From Romanomermis culicivorax (taxonomy: Eukaryota > Nematoda > Enoplea > Mermithida > Mermithidae): a stretch of DNA of 64,000 bases. The stretch spans positions 186,001 to 250,000 of the forward strand of contig CAWUHX010000240.1 in assembly GCA_963922205.1 (NCBI GenBank). The letters are read 5' to 3'. Below, piece after piece: positions 10,685-22,425 of the stretch. Each line of letters opens with the position of its first letter. Positions within the stretch are counted from its first letter, which is position 1. A program made the position numbers and the translations under genes. The notes under the pieces are model-generated. The model worked only from the letters and a program-made list of their open reading frames with translations, made no database searches and was not told the origin of the DNA.

Positions 10685-10687
<3 letters not shown>

Positions 10688-11430
10688 CATAGTTAAAATA
10701 TATAACCTTGTTAATTGCAGCATATGCCATCCAATATGCAATTAAAAACAGTGTCATTTTCTGCGGTGTATTTGCAACCTTTTGCACTCCCAAGAACTGC
10801 TGCAGATTGTGTTTGGTATACTGTATAAATTTTTGTCTGATGCTATCTTTTTCGTTTTTTTTTTATGTTTCAGGTAGATGTTAACTAGGAATTTCTCTAA
10901 TGCAGTCGAAAAGTATATCTATTTTTCATTGGAATGCTTTTCATGGCATTGAATTACCCAGCATTGTGTATTTTTGAGAATTTTTTGAAAAGCGAGCGTT
11001 CTCTTGCTTTTCAGCTCGATTCATTTTGATGTGTTTTACACAATGCCAGAACCAAAAGCATGGGAAATTATTTACGATTTATCAATTTCAAGTAGTGATC
11101 TGGAGGTAGGTGTGCATGTAGATCTAGCATCATTCGACAACAAATATTTCATTTTACGTCCATTCGATGAAACCTAGCAAAAACTTGGCTTCAGAGTCCA
11201 TCCAAAAATCTGCGAGATCAAGGCCTAGAATCTGAAGAAACATTAAAATTCTTATTTTTCTATTGTTATTATGAAGAAACATTAAAATTCTTATTCAGTC
11301 TAATCACTGATATGCAAAAAAATATTCGAAAAATCAATCAATTGCGCAATAAAATGTATGAAAAATACAAAAAGGGCCAATAGCACCTTAAGAGGCACCC
11401 ACATCTGAGGATAGTTCTATTCCAAGATCA

Positions 11431-11537
11431 AAATGTGATCTATGTGGTAAGGCGACCAAAAAACTACAAAATGCTGCCACAAGTGCCACATAACAGTTTG
11501 CATTGCACATTCAAGGATAACGTGTCCAGATTGTTAA
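11431..11537 (+). pseudogene. piggyBac-like transposase C-terminal zinc finger remnant
   Basis: Two frames offset by one base encode C-x2-C, then C-x2-C-x4-C-x2-H-x4-C-x2-C, ending at TAA 11535-11537. That spacing matches the cysteine-rich domain at the C-terminus of piggyBac transposases, which binds the transposon ends. A frameshift at about 11468 separates the first CxxC from the rest. No recognisable DDD catalytic core is left upstream, where the 11040-11400 stretch has several stops. A TTAA lies at 11650, as expected near a piggyBac end, but TTAA is common in such sequence. Confidence 0.5.
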
Positions 11538-12888
11538 GATTAGTGTGTATTTTATGTTAAATTTTATGTCTGTTATCCTTTAGAGTTAATAAACAGAAGT
11601 TTTCATGCAGATTGCTGGTACAAAAGTTTTTTCAGAAAAGACAAACAATTAACATTGGGTTGATTCGACCCCAAACAGAATGTTAAGATGCCGAGAATCA
11701 TCTAGCACAGTATGAAGGAAGAACAACTTTTTGAATGGACTCGACGAGCCTTCTTTAACTTTGAATAAAACTTTTTCATTCATAGAAAAAGTTTGTGTTT
11801 GTACACCCGTTCCCTTTTTCCTATGGCCAGACAGGCAGGCTTTACAAGAATCTATGAGGTCGTAAAAATGCCCACCTTATATGAGATGTGCTCCTTCAGT
11901 GCTTTTTGCTGTTTAATGGAGGCCACATTCAACAGGCAAGCTTCTGCCTGACATGCCAGGACTTGTTGGTCTACTTATTCATAAAGTGGAAATAGAACCA
12001 CTTTCTCATTTGCTTGCTACCTTATCACCAAGATATTAACTGGAATAGATGGATTCTGATTAGAAGAATTCCAAACTCTGCTACAGAATTTATTTATACC
12101 AAAAAAAGAAAGGGAGTGTCTGCCTAGGCCAGCTACTAAATATATCCAGGGATATCTGCGATCGAACCTTCAGTCTGTTTTTTTTTATTTTTCCACACAG
12201 ATATGGAAAAGAGTACAACCATATCTGTATATTTTTGTGCATGATGTTAGTTTTACTGTACAACAAAAGGAAACACAAATTAGAAAAGCCCCTAAAATCG
12301 CCATTTCACTACTCACGAATAGGGATTATTTCGGATTTCAATGAAGCTAGCCTTTGGTGTTGCCTAAAAAGACTCCACTCATCGCAGGCATTGGACGCAA
12401 TTTTTACTGAGCCTCCTCTTCTCCATTTCAATATTTTATGCATTCAAAACTACATAAGATAGCTTGCTGCGTCCAGCGTTACTTTATCCTGTAAGAATCA
12501 ATTTCAAAACATCTGAATCAAGTGTAATTTTCAGCTCAGTGTATCCGCCGTACTAATAGCGCACTGATAGAGTTTTGATCTGTCGCCTATGAGTCCAAAA
12601 TTTCTGTGATTATATCAAGAAATTACAATGTTTATTCCGAAAAATGATAAAAATATGTGATCATTTATAATCAAGTCTGAGATGCCACAGAGTGCATGTT
12701 CGTGATACATTTCAAAAATGTTTTTTCTTCCTTTTCCGAAAAATTTTGGGAGTAATGTGTTGTTCAAGGAAAAAATTACACATGCTGAGATCATGTTAAA
12801 AATGCATTTATATTCTGCTAATTGGTGCCCCAATCGTTTTTGTAGTTATTTTCTGCAAGCAGACCAGTGATTGTATGTATATTGTGAA
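11538..12888. other. No recognised feature
   Basis: AT-rich, no frame above about 75 codons, no repeat shared with other parts of the window. Short frames at 12090-12278, 12235-12462 and 12615-12833 have no recognisable domain. Confidence 0.5.
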
Positions 12889-13078
12889 CATGCCTGTAAT
12901 TGGGGTGGGGGGCCTTCCCTCAACTTTGTCGAACCCTACACTTCAATATGCAGATTCCCCCAACTCAAAAAATTTGGGAAACGTTTTTTGGAAAACTTTC
13001 GTTTTTTTCGATTTTGGGGCTCCCACTGCAAAACTCTGGGTTTACCCCCCTCAACTGGTCCGAGCTCTCACAGGTATG
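12889..13078. mobile_element. MITE-1 (hAT-like), copy 1
   Basis: Termini CATGCCTGTA and CACAGGTATG are inverted repeats. A perfect 8-bp duplication ATTGTGAA flanks it (12881-12888 and 13079-13086). Size 190 bp, no coding capacity. Homologous copies are at 52506-52680 and 55519-55707. An 8-bp duplication and 5'-CA termini fit the hAT superfamily. Confidence 0.85.
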
Positions 13079-13086
13079 ATTGTGAA

Positions 13087-16000
13087 TATCCCTGGCTTAA
13101 TTATCCATGAAAACTAGAAGTGTTGTAGTGTATTTCCACCGATTTGTAGAATTATTCCCGTGTTTGTCATTTTTATGAAGAGGCGCACAAGTCCAAAGTG
13201 GAGGGAGCAAGGCGGACCATCGAGAGACGTCTTAATGTAGCACAAATTGGCACACGTGTGTTGGGTTTGCTCTTGCCTTATTCATATTATATGTTTTTCA
13301 TTGGTTCGCCTGCCCATGTGCAAAGAATACTAGTGTAATCCCTTAGCACGTGGGAGCCTTTATTCTATTCTGGCCCACTCACCATTTGTATGCCTAAGTG
13401 TTTCTTTGTGTTGGATAAAATCTGGATAAGATCCTCTCCTCATTTTCATTATGTAATAGGGAGACAAATTAAGGAACTAAGTTTTCTTAATTTGTGGGGT
13501 AATTGTTGTCGGGTTTAAAAACACTAATTAAGTAATTAATGAGGTATGCGTGGATACATGCATTAAGGACGAATTCTGGAACCCGCTCCTGCCTCCACTC
13601 TCAAAACCCCGACCACTTTAAAATACAACAGAAGTTGATTGGACGATTCTGCTGGATATCAGAGAATTTATAATCACAGAGCTGCATGCATACACATCAC
13701 TTCTTAGCTCACCAAAAGTGTTCAGTTACTAATGCTCAACGTCTGTCCAACAAGCGAAATTTTGTGGGCCTCAAAACGGTTTTCCTTGATTCTTTTCAAA
13801 CACTCAGAAGCATTTTCCATATACCAAATTTTACTTGAAGATGGATTGAAACGCCTTTAAAACTTGATTTTATTGGTTGAAAATACAATATGATTGTTTT
13901 TAGTGAATATACATTAAAGATACAATAGATTTTTTTTATTTTCCTCAATCTTCTCTGTTGAATATTCTTCAATTTTCGTCGAATTTACTCAATTCTCTAC
14001 GAAATTTCTACATTTTTTTCCTTCCAAGTTCAGATTTCTTAAATTTTCTGCTGCGCTTTATCTACTCCCACTTCTCCTTCAATCAACGTTGAATTCGATC
14101 TTTAGCATCATTACGTTTGTGTGGAAATTCGGCCCAACCTAAAAAGCCTACGTAGCCAAGTTGGCATTTATTGGCGTTTATTCCAGGGATTTATTCGATT
14201 TATGCTTTAAGTATATAAATGCTTTATGTATATATACAAGCAAGTACTGCCACAAGAGTAGACACAGAAAAACATTGCTGCTTACCCAGTGCACTTATGG
14301 CAATGGCTAACATCAAGAAATTGACACGCATTAGCAATTAGCATATGCAAAAAAGCTAGATTTTCTGGTCACTTGCTTGAAAGCAAAAAACAAGCTTCTC
14401 TGGAGGCATCCTGTCTGTCTTGGTCACTCCTGTTTTTGGGACGTTCGTTTCCTTGTGCTAGACAGGTTTCATGCTTATCGGAATATTTTGCCATTTCTAA
14501 ACAATTTTCTTCTTTTTTTTACGAAAAAAATACTGAAAAAGAGGCTACAGTAGCATATATTAGGGCTTATTTATCCCGTCTTGATTTTCAACTGATTCAT
14601 CAGTCAAAAGAACTAACAAAAATTTTAATTACTAATTTAAATAAATAGGGTAAAAAAAACATCCCTATGGACCCACGATTTGATAGTGCACAATTCCGCC
14701 TGTTATAATACAAAGCCAGAACTAATCCTCGGAAATTTTTTACCAAAGGTATCAATAATGACTGCTCAGAAAACCATCATACAAATTAAGGTAAGCCTAC
14801 TGCAATAGTTACACCAGGGTGTCTCGACCAATAATTCCAAATCATAATGTAGGTCTCCAAATTCTACCTGTTGTAATTTTTCTATAAATGACCACTCTAA
14901 ATAATTTACTCACCTAATTTAGCATCATTCTGGAAGTCCTGAATAGTTTGATCCCACTCTTTGACTATCAATTTCATGGGAAAATGCAGAAACATCTTTT
15001 GATCAAAAGTTGTTGAACACCTGAAGACTCTGTTTTGATTGCCCATGTGCAACCTTGTTGATGATAAGTTGAAATGACTTTCAATGTAGAGCATTGTTCC
15101 TGAACAGTCATTCGAACAGCCAGGTGTGGGTGTTCCAAGCTGCAGTGGATTGATGTTGGGGCATAAGTTAGCTGAGATATTGCATCGATTCAATGAATAA
15201 TCCATTTGCTCATTAATGTCCAATTATCAAAAAATTCAGGAACTTGGAATCAATGAATTACATTTTTGTGAAATGAATCATGCTAAGAATATAGTGCTTG
15301 ATGGCCAAAAACAACCACATCTACAACAATTGATGAAAGTACATTGAGAGAAAATTCCTCTAACAAAGGAGTAGGGCCCCAAGGTTGAATTTCGAAAAAC
15401 TGTTTCATCAATGCTGTATCTGATGTTTGAACAAGTGAAACAGCTAGGGGAAAGCTATTTCCACTTTCAATCACCTCAATTGTATATGTTGTACATTCTG
15501 TATACATATGGATTTTTGAGCAGCATGTCTGGTGATATAGTGTTATCACCAATTGCAAAGTATGAACTAGAAAAATGATGGCCAGATAAATTTGCGAACA
15601 AAATAATGTGTGGCCTTTGATCTGATTGTTCAGCGCATCCCTCACAAGCAAAAGAATCATTCCTGTTTTCTATTAATCGAAAGAATCTCCATATATACAT
15701 AATTGAAATCAGATCATGCCTCCACAGACTCAGCAGTTGATATAACTCCAGGAAATAATACCCCAAAGATTAGAATGCCAAAAAATAAACTTCATCTCCA
15801 TCAATAAGTGGACCTAACAATCCTGTTAGAAATTTTTAAAAACAAAATATTTTTCATTGGTCCAATTTTTTGCTTAGGATACGTCGTTCATAGTTTATAA
15901 ACAAACCAGAAAAAAACTGTTCAGGCAGAATATAACTTTTGATGCCACTTTCAGCAAATTTTCTCCCTATGCTCCTTATTTTCTGGTTCTAGTATCGAGA

Positions 16001-16920
16001 TACAGAACCAATATTTTTAACAAATGCAAAATGCTAAATGCAAAAAGATGCAATTATACTGTTTTTCTGCGATGGGACATCATTTTCTTAATAGACATAA
16101 TGTATGAGCCTAAAATGTTTTTCCTGATTTTCAAAAAATTCTTAATTCCCTAGAAAACGCTGAAAAACGTTGGAATACTCGATAAACTCTGGATAATTAG
16201 GAAAGAGTCCGAAAAATCCTCATAGTTGCAAAAAAATATTAGACTAAAAAAGGAGAAAAAGCACTAAAGAAAAACGGTGATGATGAATGATACTTTGTAA
16301 AAAATACAGTATTCTACTTTAAAAAGTAATTACTACTTGCTGAACAGAATCCCCAAAAAAACCCGAATTAAAAAAAAAACCCCTGAAGAAAACCCCACAC
16401 TATGTAAAACCCCAAAAAAACCTCAAATTGAAAAGAAAACCCCAAATTTCGGGGAAAACCCCGCAGTTGGCAACACTGTTTAGGAGACATGTTTCCAAAT
16501 AAAGGATCTAGCATCAATATAGCTTTCCGGAACAGTATTTTCAAGTAATGAATGGATTTAAAAAATCAATGCACACCATAATTAATTCAAGTGACAAACC
16601 AAAATCAGTGTGATACATACATAGGAGCAATAATTTTACTATAAGAGCTATATGTATGTGATTTTGACGCCAGTACTGATTTCTGTCAGTTTTCAATTTC
16701 GAACGATTTTATTAAAAAGAGGCTATAAAACGCACTGATGTATGGAGCTTGGGTACGATAGACCAATCGCACTATCTCTTACATAATCTGGCCTGTCAGC
16801 ATTGCCAAGTCAAATTTTTATGGAATGCCAGATTTTTTAGAAAATAGTGCCAAAAATGCCAGATTTTCAAGACTAAATATTACTAGACAGAAACTCTTTC
16901 TAAACATAAAAATCACAAAA
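13087..16920. other. Mostly unassigned region
   Basis: No convincing gene. Minus-strand frames at 14906-15223, 15283-15660 and 15476-15766 contain several cysteines (NRCNISANLC; SNDCSG) and may be decayed coding sequence, but I recognise no family. At 16348-16465 a run of AACCCC-type motifs separated by A-rich spacers stands out. Near 16790-16870 GCCAGATTTT repeats resemble those at 50895-50940. Confidence 0.4.
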
Positions 16921-16924
16921 TGGA

Positions 16925-18066
16925 GATACCACAATAGAAACCCTTTTGACCCGACATCAGGGAGGGGGCGTTGTTGGTAACTAGGGGAAAAGCTAGGGAG
17001 AAAAATGTGCTTAAAAGATGATACCCTTAACTACCCCTAGCACTATTAAATCCAGAAGCTTACCTAGTCGGGCTGGGGAGCAGTTACGGCAAATGATCGG
17101 GCAAGGGTACAGGTCACAGCAGATGGCCAAATGGATTTGGATGGATCGGCTACCTTCAGGTGGAGAATGGCTAAGGAGGGCTTAAATGGTGTCTGGCAGA
17201 CGGTTTTATTCGAACAATAATTGACACATGGGATCAGTAATAATAAATGACAGGGTCTGGTACAAAGAGGATGGGTACCAATCAGACACGCACGGCAAGA
17301 ATTTTCCAGGGGGTAAGGTTCGCAGCCTCTATTCGAGAGGGTAGGAGGGATGGGTGAGCAATAAAACAAAAAAATTCTGTAAGCCTGCTTTTAATACAAA
17401 ATATGCCCAAAAAACATCAAAAAAGCTGTCATGGAAAAAGTTCAGGGGGGTGTTTGACAATTTTTTCGGTCAGGGGGGTGGCCAGGGTCTCAGGCATGGG
17501 GTTTACCCTCCCCCTACCCCCTATGTGCATGTATGGTACCAATAAAATATGCGAATAAGGCACAATGTGAACAGACGGGGAACTGAGATGGACACTGATA
17601 AATACAGGCGAACTAATTAACAAAAATAAGATGGCACACACTTGATGACTACGATTAGACTTGGGTGGAGTTTCTTGCAGCATTATCTCTGCAGAAAGGG
17701 CCTGTGCACACATAGGTACTTGCCCAGTTGGGATATGTTTAGCACAGGGGTCGACTTGGTGCCTGTGCCAAACATATGAATATCTTTTAGCTAAAGTTCC
17801 CACATCTACCCATTTGCATCAGCAGGAGCGAAGTTCGATTTCTTGACACAAGGGGCATGTAATGTGACCCAAAATAGCTATGAGCAAGGAGTGCCCTTCG
17901 AAATAAACTCATGCTGACAGGGCATACTGTAGCTGAAGCAAAATGAAACAATGTGAATGATGAAACACAAACGAAACAGAAAGCATAAAAATGACAAATA
18001 ATCCAAATAATAAAAAGTCCAAATAACAGATCACATGATGTTGCTGATTTTGATTGGCACGTGACA
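16925..18066 (-). mobile_element. LTR A3, 3' LTR of decayed element 4
   Basis: Read on the minus strand it starts TGTCACGTGCC at 18066. The sequence just before it (minus strand GAGGATGCCCTTTTTTGAAGG) matches the sequence just before the 3' LTR of element 3 at 49709-49730, which fixes the start. It matches LTR A2 through the CGACTAG-GTAAGC donor-like site near 17060. The far end (about 16925) is estimated from the A2 length plus the nested MITE. It is interrupted by MITE-2 at 17283-17535. Confidence 0.6.
17283..17535 (-). mobile_element. MITE-2 (hAT-like), copy 1, inside LTR A3
   Basis: A perfect 8-bp duplication GTACCAAT flanks it (17275-17282 and 17536-17543). Termini are CAGACACG and GCATGTATG. 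Homologous to 52141-52362 and to about 20400-20672. Noncoding. Confidence 0.85.
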
Positions 18067-19437
18067 CAGTAGTCCTTCAAAAAAGGGCATCCTCATAGTT
18101 GTTGGGAGTCATCATAGTGTTGTGCAGCATGTCTGTGGTTGTCAATCGTCCAGTGGTGCAACAGCTGGTTATTGGTGATTTGTTGTCCTGTTAGTGTGGG
18201 AGCCCTTTTCAATTGTGGAACATCTGGTACGGCTGGAGGTCATTGATCTGTGGAGTTGCTGACATCAGATATCCTATGAGGAGATTGTCGGGGATGGACA
18301 TAGTTTATCTCATGGTTGTGAAGAAATAGCCAAAGTCAATGCAATATGTGTGGATGCCAATTTGCATAGATGTTGCACATAAAAAGGCCAGACATTTATG
18401 TTTTTGGCCATTCTTGTTTGTTTTCATTAAAGAAAAAAATCGGCAGGCCTGACTAGCCATTTATATTATTTTATTGATTTTATACAGTATTTGTGGATTC
18501 TTCACCCAAATACAATGCCCAATACCTGGACATTTTATAGGACCTTGCGGTGGAGGGAACACAAGTTAGACCCCGGATCTCAGGAGTACCACCCTCTGCT
18601 CAAGTCTACATTTGAAACTCAATTCTCAGCCTGCCTTCTCAGTTTTGCTTGGTGATTCCAAGTTACTCGTGCTCAGAGAGTTATTTGATCATGTGCAGTT
18701 CTTCGGAGCGAAAGCAGTTGATCTTTTGTTAAACTTGAGACTGACCCAACTGTTGCAGATTTATTCTACCTAAGGTTTCAGCCTAATTGGGTGAATTAGT
18801 GAGTGACTGATTAGGTATATTTTCAATTCTAACCAATTCAATATATTTCTCTATCTCAACCCAAGTCTCATTTCAACAAGTGATAGCCCCTAACAGGATC
18901 GAAACTGTTGACCTTGGCATTATCAGCACAAGCTCTAACTGTACAGTGTCTTCTTGATCTGTATGATGATGAATGGTGACATTAGGATATGCCACCTTGT
19001 AACAAGATAAGGTCCATCGTAAATGGGCAGCAATTTAGGAGTGAGTCCATGCTTGTTGGTAGTGTGCAGTTTGAGCACTTAATCCCCAATATTGTAAGAG
19101 ACATCTCTAGCTTTGTGGTTGTAGGATGAGCATAAGCTTCCTGTGATTTCTCAATCTGACTTTGGATTAAGGTCAGGGCATTGTAAAAAGCTGCTTGACC
19201 TCCATATCATATATGGAAACGTCAATGATGTGGGCCAGAGGCTTGAAGGAGAGCACGACATGAATGGGAGCATAGGTATGCAACAGAGGCCCCCAAGGTC
19301 AGATTCTTCAGGTAGGGGTAAAATTGAAAATTTGTGGGGGTAGTGTGGCTAAATGTCCATTAAACACATCATTTTGTCTCAAAATTAAGCAGCCAGTGAT
19401 CGATATTAAGCACTTTAGCTATGGGTAATACCTCCCC
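18067..19437. other. Element 4 tail and unassigned sequence
   Basis: Between integrase and 3' LTR of element 4 on the minus strand. Only the last 40 bp before the LTR match element 3. No gene recognised. At 18870-18910 a sequence resembling an LTR end plus primer site (CAAGTGATAGCCCC) is present but has no partner in this window. Confidence 0.4.
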
Positions 19438-19833
19438 TCATACCCCTCCCATGAGGCACTCTGGTGTGCAACCATAAAGGAGTCCAAAGCACAAGTACCC
19501 CGTTGACTCATTTATGCTAATGTTGACAGCAAACACAGCATATGGTAGGTGTTCATCCCAATCCGTATGTCCTTGATGAACATACATACACAACCATGTG
19601 GCCAGCCTTTGATTAGCTCTCTCTACTTCACTATTGGTCATAGGATCACAGGTGGTAGAGTGGAATTTCTTAGTTGAACAGATGGAAGTGATTTTGGCCA
19701 TCAGTTTTGATGTGAAATCAGTACCACGATCAGACTGAAGAATCTGTGGTGCCCCATGCCAGCTATTTGTGTAACAAAAAGTTTGGCAATGGTTTGCACA
19801 GTAATATCTGGTGTAGTGAAAGCTACAACTCAT
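19438..19833 (-). pseudogene. Ty3/gypsy integrase core remnant (element 4)
   Basis: Encodes the second part of a D,D-35-E integrase core: QILQSDRGTDF, then SEVERANQRLATWL, and the following CMYVHQGHTDWDEHLPYAVF stretch. It is clearly the same family as element 3 integrase at 48480-48750. The first Asp region upstream is degraded. No start codon is implied; this is the longest surviving open piece. Confidence 0.85.
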
Positions 19834-20006
19834 TTCATAAAGTAATCTATGAAGAGGACAATGAAACAGTTGCCAGCTACACTAGTGGTCATTAGTCCAA
19901 CACAATCCACCTCTACTTGATGAAATGGTCCCATGATTGTGACAGGTTTCAGGGTTGCAGTGGTCTTGTGTCGAGTCGGCTTATTCCATTGGCAAAGATC
20001 ACACCA

Positions 20007-20312
20007 CTAACAAAAGGACTTGATGTCCCACCTGCAGGATGGCCAGAAGTATCTGTGAGCTACGAGCTGTGCAGTATGTTTAGCACCAAAATGTCCAGCT
20101 AAGATGTCATCGTAATATGCTTGGATAATGATTGTAACCATGGATCTAGGTATCACACTCTTATTGGATTCGCCTGTCCACTTCTGAAGGATGTTATCGA
20201 ACAGATGGTAACCAGCAAAATCATCCTGATCATCCAATGGTTTGAGGTTCTGACCGATGCAGGCTAGTTCTGGATCCTCTACTTGAGCTGCAAGAAGATC
20301 TGGGTGCTTCAC
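20007..20312 (-). pseudogene. Ty3/gypsy integrase zinc-finger region remnant (element 4)
   Basis: Matches element 3 at 47940-48240 almost residue for residue (DNILQKWTGESNK, ILAGHFGAKHTAQLVAHRYFWP) and includes the two His of the HHCC finger. It stops at TAG just after SFC, where element 3 reads SFCQQC, so glutamine has become a stop. The element is cut off just beyond 20312, close to MITE-2. Confidence 0.85.
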
Positions 20313-20399
20313 ACCAGCGGATTTTGTTGCATAACTCTCTGGTTAGTCTATGTGCTGTGAGGTAACCCAGTGAGGTAAACCAGGTGCTGTGAGGTAAAC

Positions 20400-20672
20400 C
20401 AGTGAGGTAAACCCTCTGACCTGAGACCCTGAACACCCATTCCTGGCCTGAAAAAACTCCCCAAGCACCCCTCCCTGGCCTGAAAAAGCTCATCAAATAC
20501 CCGTCCCTAAACTTTTACAGAGACATTTTTTTAAATATTTTTGACGCATATTCTGTATGAAAAGCATGCTTGTGGACTTTTTTTTGTTTTTTGCTCACCC
20601 ATAAACCACCTCCTCTCCCTCATGAAAAGTCCAAAGACCCTCCCCCTGGAAAACTCTTGCCTTGCATGTCTG
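20400..20672 (+). mobile_element. MITE-2 (hAT-like), copy 2
   Basis: GGTAAACCCTC, CTGAGACCCTGAACACC and the end CTTGCATGTCTG match the copy at 52141-52362. The left end is rearranged by a small tandem repeat of GTGAGGTAAACCAG at 20355-20410, so no target duplication is visible. Confidence 0.6.
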
Positions 20673-20997
20673 GTACCAAGGGTGATATTCTGACAGTAAA
20701 AGGAAAATGGGGACCTGGGCCCAACTTTTTTGTTTCAGCATCCTGAGGTGGACTCAAGCATCTAATGAACATGGATACAAGGTGATCCTTCTTTGACTTT
20801 CTGTCAAGGAGTGTACAATGCTGGCATTCTTTGCTGAGGCCAACTCATGCAGGCTTTGCTGAGGTAGACTCTAGCAAGTATTGCTGAGATGGATTCAAGC
20901 AGTGATTTGGACAGTATGCCAACATGGGAAAACCACAGAGGTGTAATCTGGGTCAGGGCCACTCTAGTGCAAACGTTATTGGGCCAGTGAATGTAAG

Positions 20998-22425
20998 TGT
21001 CACATGCCGACGGATTTCGTCAAACGCCACGTGATTCACATCACAATTTTTCATTATGTTTTTCGTTATGTTTTGTGTTACAGTAATTTACATCAATTTT
21101 GCGTTTCGTTTTTATACTTCTTACATGTAATTTATGTGTGTACTTTTTACATTTATTTCTGTTGCTTTTGCGCACATTTATTTCCGTTTCGATTTATTAT
21201 TTTCAATCACACACGTAGACTACAGTATGTGCCCGCTAGTCAAGAATTTCCGTTAGAGATAAGCTCTCCGAGCTCATCGCTGTAATTAGAGCACAACGTG
21301 CACTTCTTATCAGTAAAAACTAGCGACGTTTCACAATGTGAAACGACTAGTTGAAATTCTCACTAGTGACGTTCCTATGTTAAGCATGGAGAGTGAAAAC
21401 TCGCCCCAATGCTTAACGTTGTGAACTGGAAAATGTCTATGTGATCATAGGCATCTTCTGCAACGATTTCCGCTGCAGAAGTTAGCTTGGGGGAGTGTTA
21501 ACTCCGCCCAAGGCATACTGTAGTTTATGGAGCCCTTTAAAAGGGCATGTTTTGTCTTTTTGTCTCTCATTATTGGGCCTAACTGGTTTTTCGTGTTCAG
21601 CTTTTCGTCCGCGTCCGTCGCCGATATTTTTATTATATTTTTATTGTTGTCAACTGTGTTACCGCCACACGTCGAATGAATTTACATATTCGTACCCCGA
21701 CCTACGCATACACACATCGCCTACAGTAACCCGACCGTAGGAACCCGTCCCCGTCCCTGTTAGTTGTAGAGACCCATCGCCCCTCACCGAGGAAACGTTC
21801 GTTATCGCCGCCTGCCGTTAGCAGCCGCCGAACCCCCACGCTGAATCGCTCGGAGTTCGTTCCCACATCGCCATCCGTAGAACCCCGCATTTGACCCCGA
21901 ACCCGTCGCCCAGCGTCAAGTAATTTGAGAAGAGGTGTCGTAAGTCTTCTCAGGGGTTATTGTTAGTGAGAGTATATTTGTGGGAGTCTCCCCTAAGCCA
22001 GTTTTCCCTCGGAAGTACCCTCAGTTAAGAAGAGCCCTCAGACCCTTAAGGTCAGGGCCTAAAAAGGGGATTTAGGTTAACAATTGGGTCCCCTACAGTA
22101 AGCCATTCTTCGAATGGCACCGTCCCCCATTCCGGTGTATGAGGACTAGGGATTGACACCCCCGACCCGGCCGCGTTGTCCATTATTCTACAGCATTAAC
22201 CCCAGGACAAGGCCGAGGTACACCATAGGTTTACCTGTGGTAGTACCAGCTGGGTTGGGTTCCCGAAACGAAGAACATTACTGGAGCCACCCCACAGGGT
22301 CACAGCATGTCACCTACAGTGTCATGACCATATTACCTATGGGATATGGTACGGGTTAGCCGGTCAATGTGACTGATCACCACCTCTGTTTAATGTGACA
22401 TGGCTCCACTTCGTTTAATGTGACA
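20998..22425 (+). mobile_element. 5' LTR of element 3 (LTR A1)
   Basis: Starts TGTCACATGCCGACGG. Its first 190 bp match the start of the 3' LTR at 49739-49925 with about seven differences, so roughly 96% identical. Its end is placed at one of two GTGACA motifs (22395-22400 or 22420-22425), which lie in a 25-bp tandem repeat. Inside are a TATA-like TTTAAAAG near 21536 and a series of strong hairpins at 21319-21512 and 22102-22118. The 3' part is distantly like LTR A2, including a GTAAGT-type donor near 21940. Confidence 0.6.
21319..21512 (+). promoter_or_regulatory. Run of four hairpins in LTR A1
   Basis: CGTTTCAC/GTGAAACG (21327-21345, extended by ACTAG/CTAGT); GTTAAGCAT/ATGCTTAAC (21379-21417); TCTGCA/TGCAGA around 21459-21481; CTTGGG-GGAGT/ACTCC-CCCAAG (21486-21511). 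They lie just upstream of the TATA-like box. They may be operator-like dyads or RNA structures. Confidence 0.6.

Noticed and set aside
14906..15766. Cys-containing minus-strand frames as a decayed envelope gene
   Set aside because: No membrane segment, no clear homology to the element 3 envelope, and the frames do not join.
17429..17803. 124-codon minus-strand frame
   Set aside because: Runs across MITE-2 and LTR A3, so it is a chance fusion.
18870..18910. LTR end plus primer site of another element
   Set aside because: Suggestive junction, but no partner LTR or coding region was found to support it.
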